A stretch of DNA of 64,000 nucleotides. Source: Paracoccus sp. IB05 (GTDB taxonomy: Bacteria > Pseudomonadota > Alphaproteobacteria > Rhodobacterales > Rhodobacteraceae). The number at the start of each line of letters is the position of its first letter. The first letter of the stretch is position 1. The DNA is taken from the NCBI RefSeq assembly GCF_016405985.1, contig NZ_JAEFCF010000023.1:22273-86272 (forward strand), written 5' to 3'. Below are positions 28,180 through 37,568 of this stretch, one piece after another. A program made the translations under genes and the position numbers. The notes under the pieces are model-generated. The model was not told where the DNA came from, searched no databases, and saw nothing but the letters and a program-made list of their open reading frames with translations.

Positions 28180-28525
28180 CAACGACAGCAAGCCAGCCGT
28201 TAGCCAAAGCGCCAGGGTCAGCCAGCTCTCGACAGAATTCCCGCCAGCAAGATGACGGCAGCGCGCCCGGCAGCCCAAAGCCACCCAGGCCAGCCCCCAG
28301 GATCATCCAGCCAGTCGGACCGACAGGACTCCTCGCCTCCCTGCACGCGAAAGACCGCCTCTGGCGGTCCGGCCAGCCAGGCAGCCAACCATCCCGCAAG
28401 CTTCGCAGCAGGCAGCCAGTCGCCACCCGCAGCGCGAAGCCAGAGCCAGACAGTCCCGGATCTCCAATGATCCAGAGTCCGCATATCACAATGCAGAAGG
28501 GCAGCCGTTCAGGGGCTGCCCTTTG
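28180..28525 (+). ncRNA. candidate small RNA, about 345 nt, family unknown
   Basis: This segment is bounded by a well-formed promoter on the left and an intrinsic terminator on the right, with no plausible protein gene between. Its sequence is strongly strand-asymmetric, rich in C and A, with the motif CAGCCAG occurring about five times and related CCAGCC/GCCAGC words many more. One strong internal hairpin is visible (GACCGCC-TCT-GGCGGTC, 28353-28369) and a CCTC-rich stretch near 28,330-28,341 could pair with Shine-Dalgarno sequences. It does not show the conserved cores of RNase P RNA, tmRNA, SRP RNA or 6S RNA. Frames on both strands give low-complexity products and are not supported. Confidence 0.55.
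28497..28523 (+). terminator. intrinsic terminator of the candidate RNA
   Basis: AAGGGCAGCC (28497-28506) and GGCTGCCCTT (28514-28523) form a perfect 10-bp stem with a 7-base loop. On the plus strand it is followed by T-GTCATTT. The minus side, beyond the antiporter operon, lacks a T-run, so the plus-strand reading is preferred, although it may act for both. Confidence 0.7.
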
Positions 28526-28566
28526 TCATTTCCGGCGGATGTGAGCTGCAGCCACAGTCCTCGGCC

Positions 28567-28998
28567 TCAGTCTTCGCCCGGCGCATCCGCAGGATCGGCA
28601 AAGGCGGCTTCTCCCTCGGGCGGCGAGACCGGCCCGATCGGCACATCCGAGCGCGCGACGGCCCCGGGGATGCCGGGAGTTCCCTCGATCCGGTCGCGGT
28701 GCAGCGCGGCACGGCCAAGGAACATCATCGTCACCGGCGTGGTGATCATCAGGAAAATTCCGATCACCAGCTCGTGCAGGACCGCGCGGCCCTCGGTCCA
28801 GCTGACGAGGATCATCGAGGCGAGCAGGATCCCCGCCGCCCCCCAGGAGGTGCCGAGCGTCGGGGCGTGCAGCCGGTCGTAAAAGCTGTGCAGCCGCGCA
28901 AGGCCGACGGTTCCCAAAAGCGTCAGCGTGGCGCCAAGCACCAGGAAGAAGGCCACCGGCAGCGCGATCCAGGCAGGAAGCGTCTCGAGATAGGTCAT
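28567..28998 (-). CDS. mnhG: monovalent cation/H+ antiporter subunit G
   Basis: A 143-residue subunit of the multisubunit Mrp/Mnh Na+(K+)/H+ antiporter. Three hydrophobic segments and the family block [18 protein letters not shown] are present; the last ~40 residues are an acidic tail rich in Glu, Asp and Pro. It is the last gene of the operon and overlaps mnhF by four bases. Confidence 0.92.
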   Translation of the reverse strand: MTYLETLPAWIALPVAFFLVLGATLTLLGTVGLARLHSFYDRLHAPTLGTSWGAAGILLASMILVSWTEGRAVLHELVIGIFLMITTPVTMMFLGRAALHRDRIEGTPGIPGAVARSDVPIGPVSPPEGEAAFADPADAPGED

Positions 28999-29276
28999 TC
29001 GATCACCTCGCCCCGGATCAGGAATTTCGCAAGCGAGACCGTGGCGACAAAGCCCAGGACGCCGATCACCATCGCGGCCTCAAAGAAAAAGGGCGAGCCG
29101 ACCCGGATTCCGGTCACGACAAACAAAAGCATCGCGGTGACGTAGAACGTATCAAGCCCCAGCACCCGGTCCTGGGCCCGCGGTCCGTAAAGCAGCCGGT
29201 AGCCGCCAAGACAGGCGGCGAGTGCGAGGGCGATCTGGGCATAGCCCAGGGCCAGGGACATGACGAGGGCGCTCAT
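28995..29276 (-). CDS. mnhF: monovalent cation/H+ antiporter subunit F
   Basis: A 93-residue subunit with three hydrophobic segments and the conserved [16 protein letters not shown] region. It overlaps both neighbours by four bases (ATGA), as expected for a stoichiometric complex. Confidence 0.92.
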   Translation of the reverse strand: MSALVMSLALGYAQIALALAACLGGYRLLYGPRAQDRVLGLDTFYVTAMLLFVVTGIRVGSPFFFEAAMVIGVLGFVATVSLAKFLIRGEVIE

Positions 29277-29764
29277 GCGGGAAAGGCCTCCAGCAACAGG
29301 GACTCATAGCGGGTGCCGATCAGTTTCACCCAGTCATCGGTCTCGATCATATCGAAGACATGCAGCAAAAGCGTGCTGGTCTCGTCGTCATATTCCACCC
29401 AGGCGGTGCCCGGCGTGGCCGTGATGATCATCGCCAAAAGTGCCAGCGGCGCCGGATCGCGCAGGCGCAGCGGGATTTCGATAAAGCCGGAATGCCGCCT
29501 GCCATGCCGGCCGCCGGTCAGGATCAGCCGGGCCACCGCATAGTTCGACCGCATGATGTCGAGCCCGACGATGAAGAAGAGCCTCACCAGGGCCATGGGG
29601 GCGCGCAGTTTCACCCGCTCCGGCTCGATGGCGGCAAGGGCGCGCGAGGCCAGTGCGGCCACGCCAAAGCCCAGCACCAGATTGCCCAGCGAGAAACTGG
29701 TCAGCAAAAGCCACAAAAGCAGCAGCGCGCAGGTCAGAAGGGGATGCGGGAAGAGCCTGGTCAT
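29273..29764 (-). CDS. mnhE: monovalent cation/H+ antiporter subunit E
   Basis: A 163-residue subunit: two N-terminal hydrophobic segments, then a cytoplasmic domain with the family motifs [14 protein letters not shown] and LLLHVFDM. It overlaps mnhD and mnhF by four bases each. Confidence 0.92.
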   Translation of the reverse strand: MTRLFPHPLLTCALLLLWLLLTSFSLGNLVLGFGVAALASRALAAIEPERVKLRAPMALVRLFFIVGLDIMRSNYAVARLILTGGRHGRRHSGFIEIPLRLRDPAPLALLAMIITATPGTAWVEYDDETSTLLLHVFDMIETDDWVKLIGTRYESLLLEAFPA

Positions 29765-31389
29765 TCCTGGTCCTCCGCGCCGACGGTCCGCCGGGTCGAG
29801 AAAACTCCGTCGGAATAGACCAGCGGGTCATGCAGCGCGCGCGAGGTGGCATCGGTATAGCGCAGCACGGAATCCCCCTTCACCGTGATGGCGAGCATCA
29901 TCGCGACCAGCAGGATCACCGGCGCGAATTCCATCGCCAGCACCTTGGGTGGTTTCGAATCCGAGGCCCAGAAGGTCTGGATCCCGATCCGCACGAGGCC
30001 AAGGATGGTGGCAAAGCCCGAGATCATCAGCACCGCGAGGAAGGTCCAGGTCAGATAGGCCGGCACGCCTCCGACCCCGAGCATCCCCGACAGGATCGCC
30101 ACTTTGCCGATAAAGCCCGACAAAGGCGGCAGCCCCGCGAGCACCAGCAGACAGACGCCAAAGCTGAGGCCCAGAATGGTCATGGTGCCCGGAATAGCCA
30201 GGCCGACCTCTTCATCCTCATCCTCGTCCTTTTCCAGCCCGTAAGCGTCGGCGGTCAGGGCCAGCATGGCGGCAATACCGCCTTCCTCGCGGCTCATCGG
30301 CTCCAGCAGCAGGAACAGCGTCGCGGTCGCGAGCGTCGAAGACACCATATAATAAAGCGCCCCCGACAGCATCGAACTGCCGCCCCCCGAAAGCGCAAGG
30401 CCGATCACCGCCAACACGGTTCCCGAGGAAATCAGCACCAGATGCGCGGCCATGCGCCCAAGGCTCTGGCTGCTCAACACGCCCAGCATCCCGAAAACCA
30501 TCGTGGCCATGCCGCCCCAGATCAGCACTTCGGCGCCAAAACCGGCCGAGGCCCCGGCGCCGAGACCGAAGAACAGCATGGAAAGGCGCAGGATCACATA
30601 GACGCCCACCTTGGTCATCACGGAAAACATCGCCGCGACCGGCGCGGCCGAGGCCATATAGGTGATCGGCAGCCAGAAGGACAAAGGCCAGAGACCGGCC
30701 TTTACCAGAAACGCGACCCCCATGATCGCCGCCCCGGCATGGAACAGCGGCCGCTCGCTCGCGGGGATATTGACCACCATCTGCGACAGATGCGCCATCG
30801 AAAGCGTGCCGGTGACGCCATAGATCAGCGAAACCCCGATCAGGAAGAACAAAGATCCGGCGAGGTTCATCGCGATGTAATGGATGCCGGCGCGCACCTT
30901 CACCTGGCCCGATCCATGCAGCAAAAGCCCGTAGGACGCCGCCAGCAGCACTTCGAAAAACACGAAGAGGTTGAAGATATCGCCGGTCAGAAACGCGCCG
31001 TTCAGCCCCATCAGCAGGAACTGGAACATCGAATTGAAATGCTGGCCCTGCTTGTGCCAGTTGGCGCCGGCATAGATCATCGTCGGGATCGCCAGCAGGG
31101 CGACCAGAAGCAGCATCAGAGCCGACAGGCGGTCCAGCACCAGGATGATGCCAAAGGGCACCGCCCAGTCGCCCAATAGGTAAAAGCTGATCTCATTGCC
31201 GCCCGACAAAGGCGAGCCTTTGGAGCGGTTCAGCAGTTCGATCGCGACAAACAAAAGCGCGATGGTCGAGCCGATCGAGATCCCGAGCTTCGCCTTCCGC
31301 TGGCTCTCATCATAAAGCAGCATCAGGGCGCCCGCGATCAGCGGGATCAGGATCGGGGCAATGATCAGGTGTTCGGTCGCAAGCATCAT
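29761..31389 (-). CDS. mnhD: monovalent cation/H+ antiporter subunit D (NuoN/NuoM-like)
   Basis: A 542-residue, roughly fourteen-helix proton-channel subunit related to the NuoL/M/N subunits of complex I. The conserved core includes GLNGAFLTGDIFNLFVFFEVLLAASYGLL (split here only for description) and KAGLWPLSFWLP, with the charged residues of the antiporter half-channels. An acidic stretch (EKDEDEDEE) sits in a loop near residue 390. It overlaps mnhC and mnhE by four bases. Confidence 0.94.
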   Translation of the reverse strand: MMLATEHLIIAPILIPLIAGALMLLYDESQRKAKLGISIGSTIALLFVAIELLNRSKGSPLSGGNEISFYLLGDWAVPFGIILVLDRLSALMLLLVALLAIPTMIYAGANWHKQGQHFNSMFQFLLMGLNGAFLTGDIFNLFVFFEVLLAASYGLLLHGSGQVKVRAGIHYIAMNLAGSLFFLIGVSLIYGVTGTLSMAHLSQMVVNIPASERPLFHAGAAIMGVAFLVKAGLWPLSFWLPITYMASAAPVAAMFSVMTKVGVYVILRLSMLFFGLGAGASAGFGAEVLIWGGMATMVFGMLGVLSSQSLGRMAAHLVLISSGTVLAVIGLALSGGGSSMLSGALYYMVSSTLATATLFLLLEPMSREEGGIAAMLALTADAYGLEKDEDEDEEVGLAIPGTMTILGLSFGVCLLVLAGLPPLSGFIGKVAILSGMLGVGGVPAYLTWTFLAVLMISGFATILGLVRIGIQTFWASDSKPPKVLAMEFAPVILLVAMMLAITVKGDSVLRYTDATSRALHDPLVYSDGVFSTRRTVGAEDQE

Positions 31390-31745
31390 TTGGTCTCACC
31401 GCTGCGGTCGGGTTCGCGGCCATCGACATGGTCGGTGCCGGTCAGCCCTTTCGAGGCGATCATGACCACCAGAAACAGCGCCGTGGTGGCAAAGCTGATG
31501 ACAATAGCGGTCAGCACCAGCGCCTGGGGCAGCGGGTCGGCATATTCGGCGGCATTGATCCAGCCGCCTTTCGGCATGATCGCGGGCTTGCCGATGGTCA
31601 GGCGTCCCATCGAGAAGATGAAGATATTGACCGCATAAGACAAAAGGCACAGGCCGATGATCACCTGAAAGGTGCGCGGGCGCAGCAAAAGCCAGATCCC
31701 CGATGCGGCGAACACCCCGATGGCGGCGGAAAGCACGATTTCCAT
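31386..31745 (-). CDS. mnhC: monovalent cation/H+ antiporter subunit C (NuoK-like)
   Basis: A 119-residue, three-helix subunit homologous to NuoK. The conserved VIGLCLLSYAVNIFIFSMG and DPLPQALVLTAIVISFATTA are present. Its ATG shares one base with the mnhA stop (TGATG). Confidence 0.94.
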   Translation of the reverse strand: MEIVLSAAIGVFAASGIWLLLRPRTFQVIIGLCLLSYAVNIFIFSMGRLTIGKPAIMPKGGWINAAEYADPLPQALVLTAIVISFATTALFLVVMIASKGLTGTDHVDGREPDRSGETK

Positions 31746-34648
31746 CAGGCGGCTCCTTTCTGTTTCGCGGCTTTCTCTTCGGCCTTTTCCTCTTCCAGCT
31801 CGCGCAGACGCGCGGCGCGCAGGCTTTGGTGGGCAATCGCGATCAGCAGCAGCACGGTCGCGCCGACCACCGCAAGGAAGACGCCAAGGTCAAAGGCCAT
31901 CGCGGTCGCCATCGGCACTTTGCCGATCAGCGGCACATCAAGATAGCGCGCATGTGCGGTGAGGAACGGATAGCCGAAAAGCCAGGCCCCGATGCCGGTG
32001 GCGGTAGCGATCAGCAGGCCAAATCCCATCCAGCGGATCGGCAGGATGATGATCCGCGCCTCGATCCAGCGCACATTCGACGCGATATATTGCAGCAAAA
32101 GCCCGATCGCGACCGTGACGCCGGCCGAGAAGCCGCCGCCGGGCAGGTCATGGCCACGGAAGAACAGATAGGCTGCGATCACCAGCGTCACCGGGAACAT
32201 CCAGCGCATGATCACCGAAGGGATCAGCATGAAATTCTCAAGCCGGTCGGCGGCATAGCCCTGTTGTTGCTCGGGCGCGCCGATGCTTTCGGATCCGGGA
32301 CGGAAGCGGCGCAGCAGCGCATAGACCGTCAGGCCCACAATCGCCAGAACCGTGATTTCGCCGTAAGTGTCAAAGGCGCGGAAATCGACGAGGATGACAT
32401 TCACCGTATTGGTGCCGCCGCCTTCGTAATAGGCGTTCCTGAGGAACCAGTCGCCGATATTCGGGACCAGCGGCCGGGTCATCACAACCCAGGCCAGCGC
32501 GGCCAGCCCGCCGCCGCCAATGGCGGCGATGATCAGGTCACGCCCGCGTCGCGCTTTTGAGATCAGAAGGTCATCGCCCGCGATCTCTTCGCGCCGTTTC
32601 GGCAGCCAGCGCAGACCCAGCAGCAGAAGAACCGTCGTCACGATCTCGACCACCAGCTGGGTCACCGCGAGATCCGGGGCCGAGAACCAGGCGAAGGTGA
32701 CGCAGGTGATGAGCCCGGCGCCGCCCAGCAGGACCAGTGCCGCAAAGCGGTGATATTTCGCCTGCCAGGCCGCGCCGATGGCACAGGCGCCACCGACCAG
32801 CCACATGATCGCGAAGGCCGGGTTCAGCTCATTGCCGATCCGCTTTTGCGCCGGGGCGAGGTTGCCCCAGACCGCGACCGCAGCCGCGCAGATCCCAAGC
32901 ACCACCAGAAGCCTGAGCTGCGTCTGCAGCCGCTCGGTGCCAAACAGCCGGTGCAGCGCGCGCGGCCAGACCCAGGTGAGCCTGAGCAGCAGCCATTCGT
33001 AAATCTTCTGCGCGCGGATGCGGTACAATACCGGCGGACCCTCGGGTCCGGCATTGATCCGGCCCCGCGCGGTGACCCAAAGCGCCGCCCCCGCCGCCAG
33101 CGCAAAAATGCTGATCATCAGCGGCGTGTTGAACCCGTGCCAGATCGCAACATGCGCGTCATGCATATCCGGCCCCAGAACCGCGCGACCTGCGACATTC
33201 AGGATCGGATCGGCGAGCCAGGGCAGGAGGCCGACCACCACACAGACCGCGACCAGCAGCTCGACCGGGAACCGCATCCAGTGTTTCGGCTCATGCACAT
33301 GCTCATTGGGCAGGTTCTTTGCCTCGGGGCCAAAAAAGACCTCCATCACGAGGCGCAGCGAATAGGCGACCGAGAAGATCGAGGCGAAGGCCGCGATCCA
33401 GGGCAAGGCATTGTCCAGCACATTGCCGCCATGCAAGGCCATGGTCTCGGTCAGGAACATCTCTTTCGAGAGAAACCCGTTCAGAAGCGGCACACCGGCC
33501 ATTGCGGCCGAGGCGATCACCGCCAGCACGCAGGTCACTGGCAGGGCTTTTCGGAGGCCCGAAAGCTTGCGCAGATCGCGCGTCCCGGTCTCATGGTCGA
33601 TGATTCCGGCGGTCATGAACAAAGACGCCTTGAAGGCGGCGTGATTGCAGATGTGGAAGATGGCGGCGATGATCGCGGCCTCGGTCCCCATGCCCGCAAG
33701 CGCGGTGATCAGGCCAAGATGCGAGATTGTTGAATAGGCCAGCAACCCCTTCAGGTCGTGGCGGAACAGCGCGATCACGGCGCCCAGCGTGAAGGTCAGC
33801 ATCCCGATGCCGCAGACCAGCCAGAACCACAGATCGGTGGCGCCAAGGCTGGGCTGGAAGCGGATCAGCAGAAAGACCCCCATCTTCACCATGGTCGCGG
33901 AATGCAGATAGGCCGAAACCGGCGTCGGCGCGGCCATGGCGCCGGGCAGCCAGAAATGAAACGGGAACTGCGCCGATTTGGTGAAGGCGCCGATCAGGAA
34001 CAGCACCAGCACCACCGGATAGAGCGGATGCGCGGTGATGATCTCGCCCGAGCGCAGCACCAGATCAAGATCATAGCCGCCAACGATCTGGCCCAGAACC
34101 AGCATGGCAACCGTCAGCGCAACGCCGCCCCCCGCCGTCACGATCAGCGCCATCCGGGCACCGTCACGGGCTGACTGGCTCTGATGCCAATAGCCGATCA
34201 GGAGGAAGGACATGATCGAGGTCAGTTCCCAGAACACGACCAGCATCAGGATATTGCCGGACAGGAGCATTCCGATCATCGCGCCGGTGAACGCCATCAG
34301 AAAGCTGTAAAACCGTGGCACCGGATCGGTTTTTGCCAGATAGAACCGCGCATAGATCACCACCAGAATGCCGATCGCCAGCACGATGAAGGTGAACATC
34401 CAGGCGAAACCATCCATCCGGAAATTCAGGTTGATCGACAGGATCGGCAGCCAGCGCACAAGGCTGCGCACCACCTCATCTTCCGAGATCTGCGGGTAAA
34501 GCGTGATCAGAATCACAAGGCCACCGGCAAGCGACAGGCCCGAGACCCAGGCGGCCGCTCCATGGGAATTCACCGGAAGCGTGGCTGCGGCAATCGCTGC
34601 CAGAAACGGCAGCAACACGAGAATGAGGATCAGGTTCTGCTCGATCAT
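31745..34648 (-). CDS. mnhA: fused monovalent cation/H+ antiporter subunits A and B
   Basis: First gene of the Mrp operon, 967 residues from ATG 34648. The N-terminal two thirds is the NuoL-like subunit A (LPGAMAAPTPVSAYLHSATMV and the following conserved Lys/His segments). The last ~150 residues, including RPGSES...LLLQYIASNVRW, correspond to subunit B, which is a separate gene in Bacillus-type operons. Fusion of A and B (PhaAB type) is usual in alphaproteobacteria. No strong ribosome site precedes the ATG (AGGAG about 12 bases upstream). The complex exports Na+ and helps pH homeostasis. Confidence 0.93.
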   Translation of the reverse strand: MIEQNLILILVLLPFLAAIAAATLPVNSHGAAAWVSGLSLAGGLVILITLYPQISEDEVVRSLVRWLPILSINLNFRMDGFAWMFTFIVLAIGILVVIYARFYLAKTDPVPRFYSFLMAFTGAMIGMLLSGNILMLVVFWELTSIMSFLLIGYWHQSQSARDGARMALIVTAGGGVALTVAMLVLGQIVGGYDLDLVLRSGEIITAHPLYPVVLVLFLIGAFTKSAQFPFHFWLPGAMAAPTPVSAYLHSATMVKMGVFLLIRFQPSLGATDLWFWLVCGIGMLTFTLGAVIALFRHDLKGLLAYSTISHLGLITALAGMGTEAAIIAAIFHICNHAAFKASLFMTAGIIDHETGTRDLRKLSGLRKALPVTCVLAVIASAAMAGVPLLNGFLSKEMFLTETMALHGGNVLDNALPWIAAFASIFSVAYSLRLVMEVFFGPEAKNLPNEHVHEPKHWMRFPVELLVAVCVVVGLLPWLADPILNVAGRAVLGPDMHDAHVAIWHGFNTPLMISIFALAAGAALWVTARGRINAGPEGPPVLYRIRAQKIYEWLLLRLTWVWPRALHRLFGTERLQTQLRLLVVLGICAAAVAVWGNLAPAQKRIGNELNPAFAIMWLVGGACAIGAAWQAKYHRFAALVLLGGAGLITCVTFAWFSAPDLAVTQLVVEIVTTVLLLLGLRWLPKRREEIAGDDLLISKARRGRDLIIAAIGGGGLAALAWVVMTRPLVPNIGDWFLRNAYYEGGGTNTVNVILVDFRAFDTYGEITVLAIVGLTVYALLRRFRPGSESIGAPEQQQGYAADRLENFMLIPSVIMRWMFPVTLVIAAYLFFRGHDLPGGGFSAGVTVAIGLLLQYIASNVRWIEARIIILPIRWMGFGLLIATATGIGAWLFGYPFLTAHARYLDVPLIGKVPMATAMAFDLGVFLAVVGATVLLLIAIAHQSLRAARLRELEEEKAEEKAAKQKGAA

Positions 34649-35088
34649 TCTGTGGCCGTCACTCCTGTTTTGTCGCTTGTCATATCCCTGCCCGCGCGCG
34701 CGCCTGAAACCACGCTCTGACACACCGCTATCCGTGCCCCGAAGGGATCGGCTGCGGCGGTTCGCTTGTCATGACAGACAAGGCGCGAAAGGTTTCCGGG
34801 GAAAACCGGGGGGGAAGTTGTTTCCAAAATGGAAGATACAGGCCCTGGATTACAACCCCATAACAGCCGAAACCGGCAGGAAAATGTCGGCTTTTCCATG
34901 GTTTCGCGGCGTCAGCGCGACATTGTGATGATCAAAAAGCCTTTGCAGGCCGGGGATTGTGCCCCGTTGTGATCACAAAACCTGCCTCCCTGGGGCGACG
35001 CCCGGTCCTCGCGGCCGGGCGGTGCGGGTCTGATCAGGATCAAGGACCGGTATGGCTTTCGCGCCATGGTTGATATGCGCATCGCCCG
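34649..35088. other. spacer upstream of the antiporter operon
   Basis: About 440 bp with no supported gene. It should hold the minus-strand promoter of the mnh operon. The one distinct element is the palindrome at 34818-34834. The remainder leads into the remains of a P-type ATPase read on the plus strand. Confidence 0.5.
34818..34834. promoter_or_regulatory. palindrome TTGTTTCCA-AA-ATGGAA, copy 1
   Basis: A TTTCCA/TGGAA inverted repeat 170-190 bp upstream of mnhA. The same TTGTTTCCA-NN-ATGGAA sequence occurs at 46437-46453 upstream of a glycosyltransferase operon, which suggests a shared regulator. The regulator is not identified. Confidence 0.5.
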
Positions 35089-36963
35089 GTGGCACCGCGA
35101 ATATCACCCACAAACAAAGGGCAGGTCCGCGTGGTGGCACGAACAGCAGAGCTGACGCGCGCACCCGCAGCTGAGGCCCATGCGCAGAAGGTGGCGGCGA
35201 TGCTTGCGGCGCAGAAGGGCTCGATCCCGCCGGGGGGCGTGACCGGCTGCGCCGCCCTGGCCGATGCGCCGCCGGGGGATCGGCATTCGATGGCGTTTTG
35301 CGGCGCATTGGTCGCCACGGGCGAGGCCCTTGCTGTGGTGGTCGCGACCGGAGAGGCGACGCAGATCGGGCAGATCAGCGGGCTCCTGGCGGCGGTCGGC
35401 ACGCTGGAGACGTCACTGCTGCGCCGGATCAATGGCTTTGGTCGCCGCTTTTCGGATTTTGCCTTTTCCGCCCCGCTGCTGCTCTTCGTCATCGCAGTTG
35501 CCCTGCGCGGTTTCGCCTGGGACGAGGCGCGGATGGCGGTGGTGGCGCTTGCGGTCGGGCAGGTGCCCGAATGGCGGCGGCAGTGGTCACCATCACGCTT
35601 GCACTCGGGGTGCGGCGCATGGTGGCGCGCCAGGCCGTGATGCGGCACTTGCCGGCGGTCGGGACGCCTGGTGCAATCCTGGTGATCTGCTCTGACAGGA
35701 CCGGCACGCTGACCCGCAACGAGATGGCGGTGCGGGCTAAGATCCCGGCGCGTATCAGGTTGAGGCCACCGGCGCGATGCGCGATCTGCTTCTTTGCAGC
35801 ATGCTTTGCAATGACGCGGCACTGCGCCCCAGGGGCGAAAGGGTGCTGGGCTTCGCGCTGAAGGAGGTGCCGGAGGATAAGGCCTGCATCAGCTTTGCCG
35901 GTCTCGACGAAGGGCTGGTCCTCCTTGGTCACGCCGGTGTCATCGATCCGCCGCGCGATGAGGCGAAACAGGCCATCGCGGAATGCAGCGGGGCCGGCAT
36001 CGCGGTGAAGATGATCACCGGAGATCACGGCTTTACCGCCCGCGCCATCGCGGGAGCTGGGGCTGGCGGGTGATCCCGTGGTGATCAGCGGCCAGGAGAT
36101 GGATGGCGATCACCGAGGCGGAATTCGCCGCTGCGGTGGGGCGTATGGATGTCTTCACGCGCACCGCGCCCGACCATGAGCTGCGCGTCGTCCAGACGCT
36201 GGAGTTGCGGGGCCGGGTGGCGGCGATGACCGGCGACGGGGTGTATGACGCGCCGGACTTGAAACCGGTCGATGGCGGTAGCGCGATGGGGATCAAGGGC
36301 ACAGAGGCCGCGAAAAAAGCCGCTCAAATGGTGCTGACGGATGATGATTTCGCCTCGGTCGTGGCGGAGGTGCAGGACAATATCCGCAAGGTGATCGCCC
36401 GGAGAATGCCGACCAATGACGGCGAAGCGCTGGCGGTGACATTCGCGATCCTTTGCGGCTTTGCGATGCCGATGAGGCCCGTGCAGATCCTCCGGATCAA
36501 CCTGATCCTCGCGGGCAGGCTGGGTCTTGTGCTGGCCTTTGCCCCCCCTCAGCCGGGCCGTGATGCACTTCGCGCCGGCGAGGGACTTCTGAGCCCGTCC
36601 CTGATCTGGCGGATCGTCTTCGTTTCGGGTCACTGCGCGGTTTTTTCACTCGGTCCGTTCTTCTGGGCCCAGGGGCAGGCGCGCGACCCTGAGACTGCGC
36701 GCACCATGGTGGTGAACCTGCTGGTGGTGCCCGGGGTCTTCTGTCTGTTCAGTGTAAGATACCTGCGTATAACCTCTTTCACCCCGACCGGGGTGAAGGG
36801 AACCGGCCCGGTTCTTGCAGGCGATCTTCGGCTCTCGCCCGCTGAGTTTCGCAGAGGGCGCAGTGATCCTGGTCCGGGGATGATGTCGCTCGTGATCCTC
36901 GAAATTGAAGGCACGTTCTGCGACATCGCTTTGGCTGACCCAGGCAGAGAGATGAGTATTTAA
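35089..36963 (+). pseudogene. decayed cation-transporting P-type ATPase (Ca2+/Na+-type, PIIA-like)
   Basis: Consecutive pieces of one P-type ATPase appear in shifting frames. They are: the end of the actuator domain ([20 protein letters not shown]) to the fourth membrane helix (to about 35570), the phosphorylation region [13 protein letters not shown] (to about 35740), remnants of the nucleotide-binding domain through VKMITGDH (35777-36055), and TGDGVYDAPDLK with the C-terminal membrane part (36103 onward). At least three to four frameshifts separate them, most of the nucleotide-binding domain and the N terminus are deleted, and key residues are altered (DKTGT to DRTGT, TGDGVND to TGDGVYD). 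No functional pump can be made. Confidence 0.85.
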
Positions 36964-37035
36964 GTCAAGGGGAAGACAGCCTGCTTCCGCTTGAGGAAAA
37001 TACTCTGGGGGTCCGGGGGTGAAACCCCCGGCTGC
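36954..37035. repeat. palindromic intergenic element (terminator-like)
   Basis: A nested hairpin: GAGTATTT (36954-36961) with AAATACTC (36998-37005), TCAAG with CTTGA, and GGAAG with CTTCC. It is followed by GGGGGTCCGGGGGTGAAACCCCCGG. It lies downstream of both the decayed ATPase (plus) and ptsN (minus) and could terminate either. I recall elements of this form as common between Rhodobacterales genes. Confidence 0.65.
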
Positions 37036-37057
37036 CGCCCGCCCGGGCCGCGCGAAA

Positions 37058-37522
37058 TTACGCTTCCTGAGTGCTGCGCGCCTCTACGAGGATCGCATGC
37101 AGCTTTGCGGGATCGGTGTTGGAACGCAGTTTCGAGACCACGCTCTGGTCGCGCATGGTGCGGCTGACCAGGGCCAGTGCCTTCAGGTGATCGACCCCGG
37201 AATCCTTTGGCGCCAGCAGACAGAAGATCAGATCCACCGGCTGGCGGTCGACTGAATCATAATCCAGCGGCTTTTCCAGCCGGATGAAAATACCGGCGAT
37301 ACGATCAAGCTCTTCGATCCGCGCATGGGGCAGGGCGATGCCATGCCCCACGCCGGTCGGACCCAGCGTCTCACGTTCCTGCAACCCGTCTACTGCGGGA
37401 TCGGCCGGGATGCTCCAGGCCGATTGCGCGATATCCCCCAGCTCCTGGAAGAGGCGTTTCTTCGAAGTGAACTGGCCGACCACGCGGACGGCAGAGGGGA
37501 CGAGAAGACTGGATAGTTCCAT
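37058..37522 (-). CDS. ptsN: PTS IIA-like nitrogen-regulatory protein PtsN
   Basis: A 154-residue EIIA-Ntr protein, the terminal phosphate acceptor of the PTS-Ntr regulatory chain. The phosphorylated His is in GIALPHARIEEL near residue 66, and the C-terminal FCLLAPKDSGVDHLKALALVS matches the family. It lies last in the lpt-hpf-ptsN series, 46 bases after hpf. The usual targets (K+ transport, the stringent response, sigma-54-linked genes) are known from other bacteria and are not evident here. Confidence 0.94.
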   Translation of the reverse strand: MELSSLLVPSAVRVVGQFTSKKRLFQELGDIAQSAWSIPADPAVDGLQERETLGPTGVGHGIALPHARIEELDRIAGIFIRLEKPLDYDSVDRQPVDLIFCLLAPKDSGVDHLKALALVSRTMRDQSVVSKLRSNTDPAKLHAILVEARSTQEA

Positions 37523-37568
37523 GAGAAAGCAGAAATCCTGTGGTCAGGCAGGGAAGGGCACCGGCCCG

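Noticed and set aside
28121..28544. Overlapping 122- and 130-codon frames on opposite strands in the 28-kb intergenic segment
   Set aside because: Both products are low-complexity (Ala/Pro/Gln/Ser or Gly/Leu/Trp-rich) and neither start has a good ribosome site. Promoter and terminator fit an untranslated RNA better, though a translated product is not strictly excluded.
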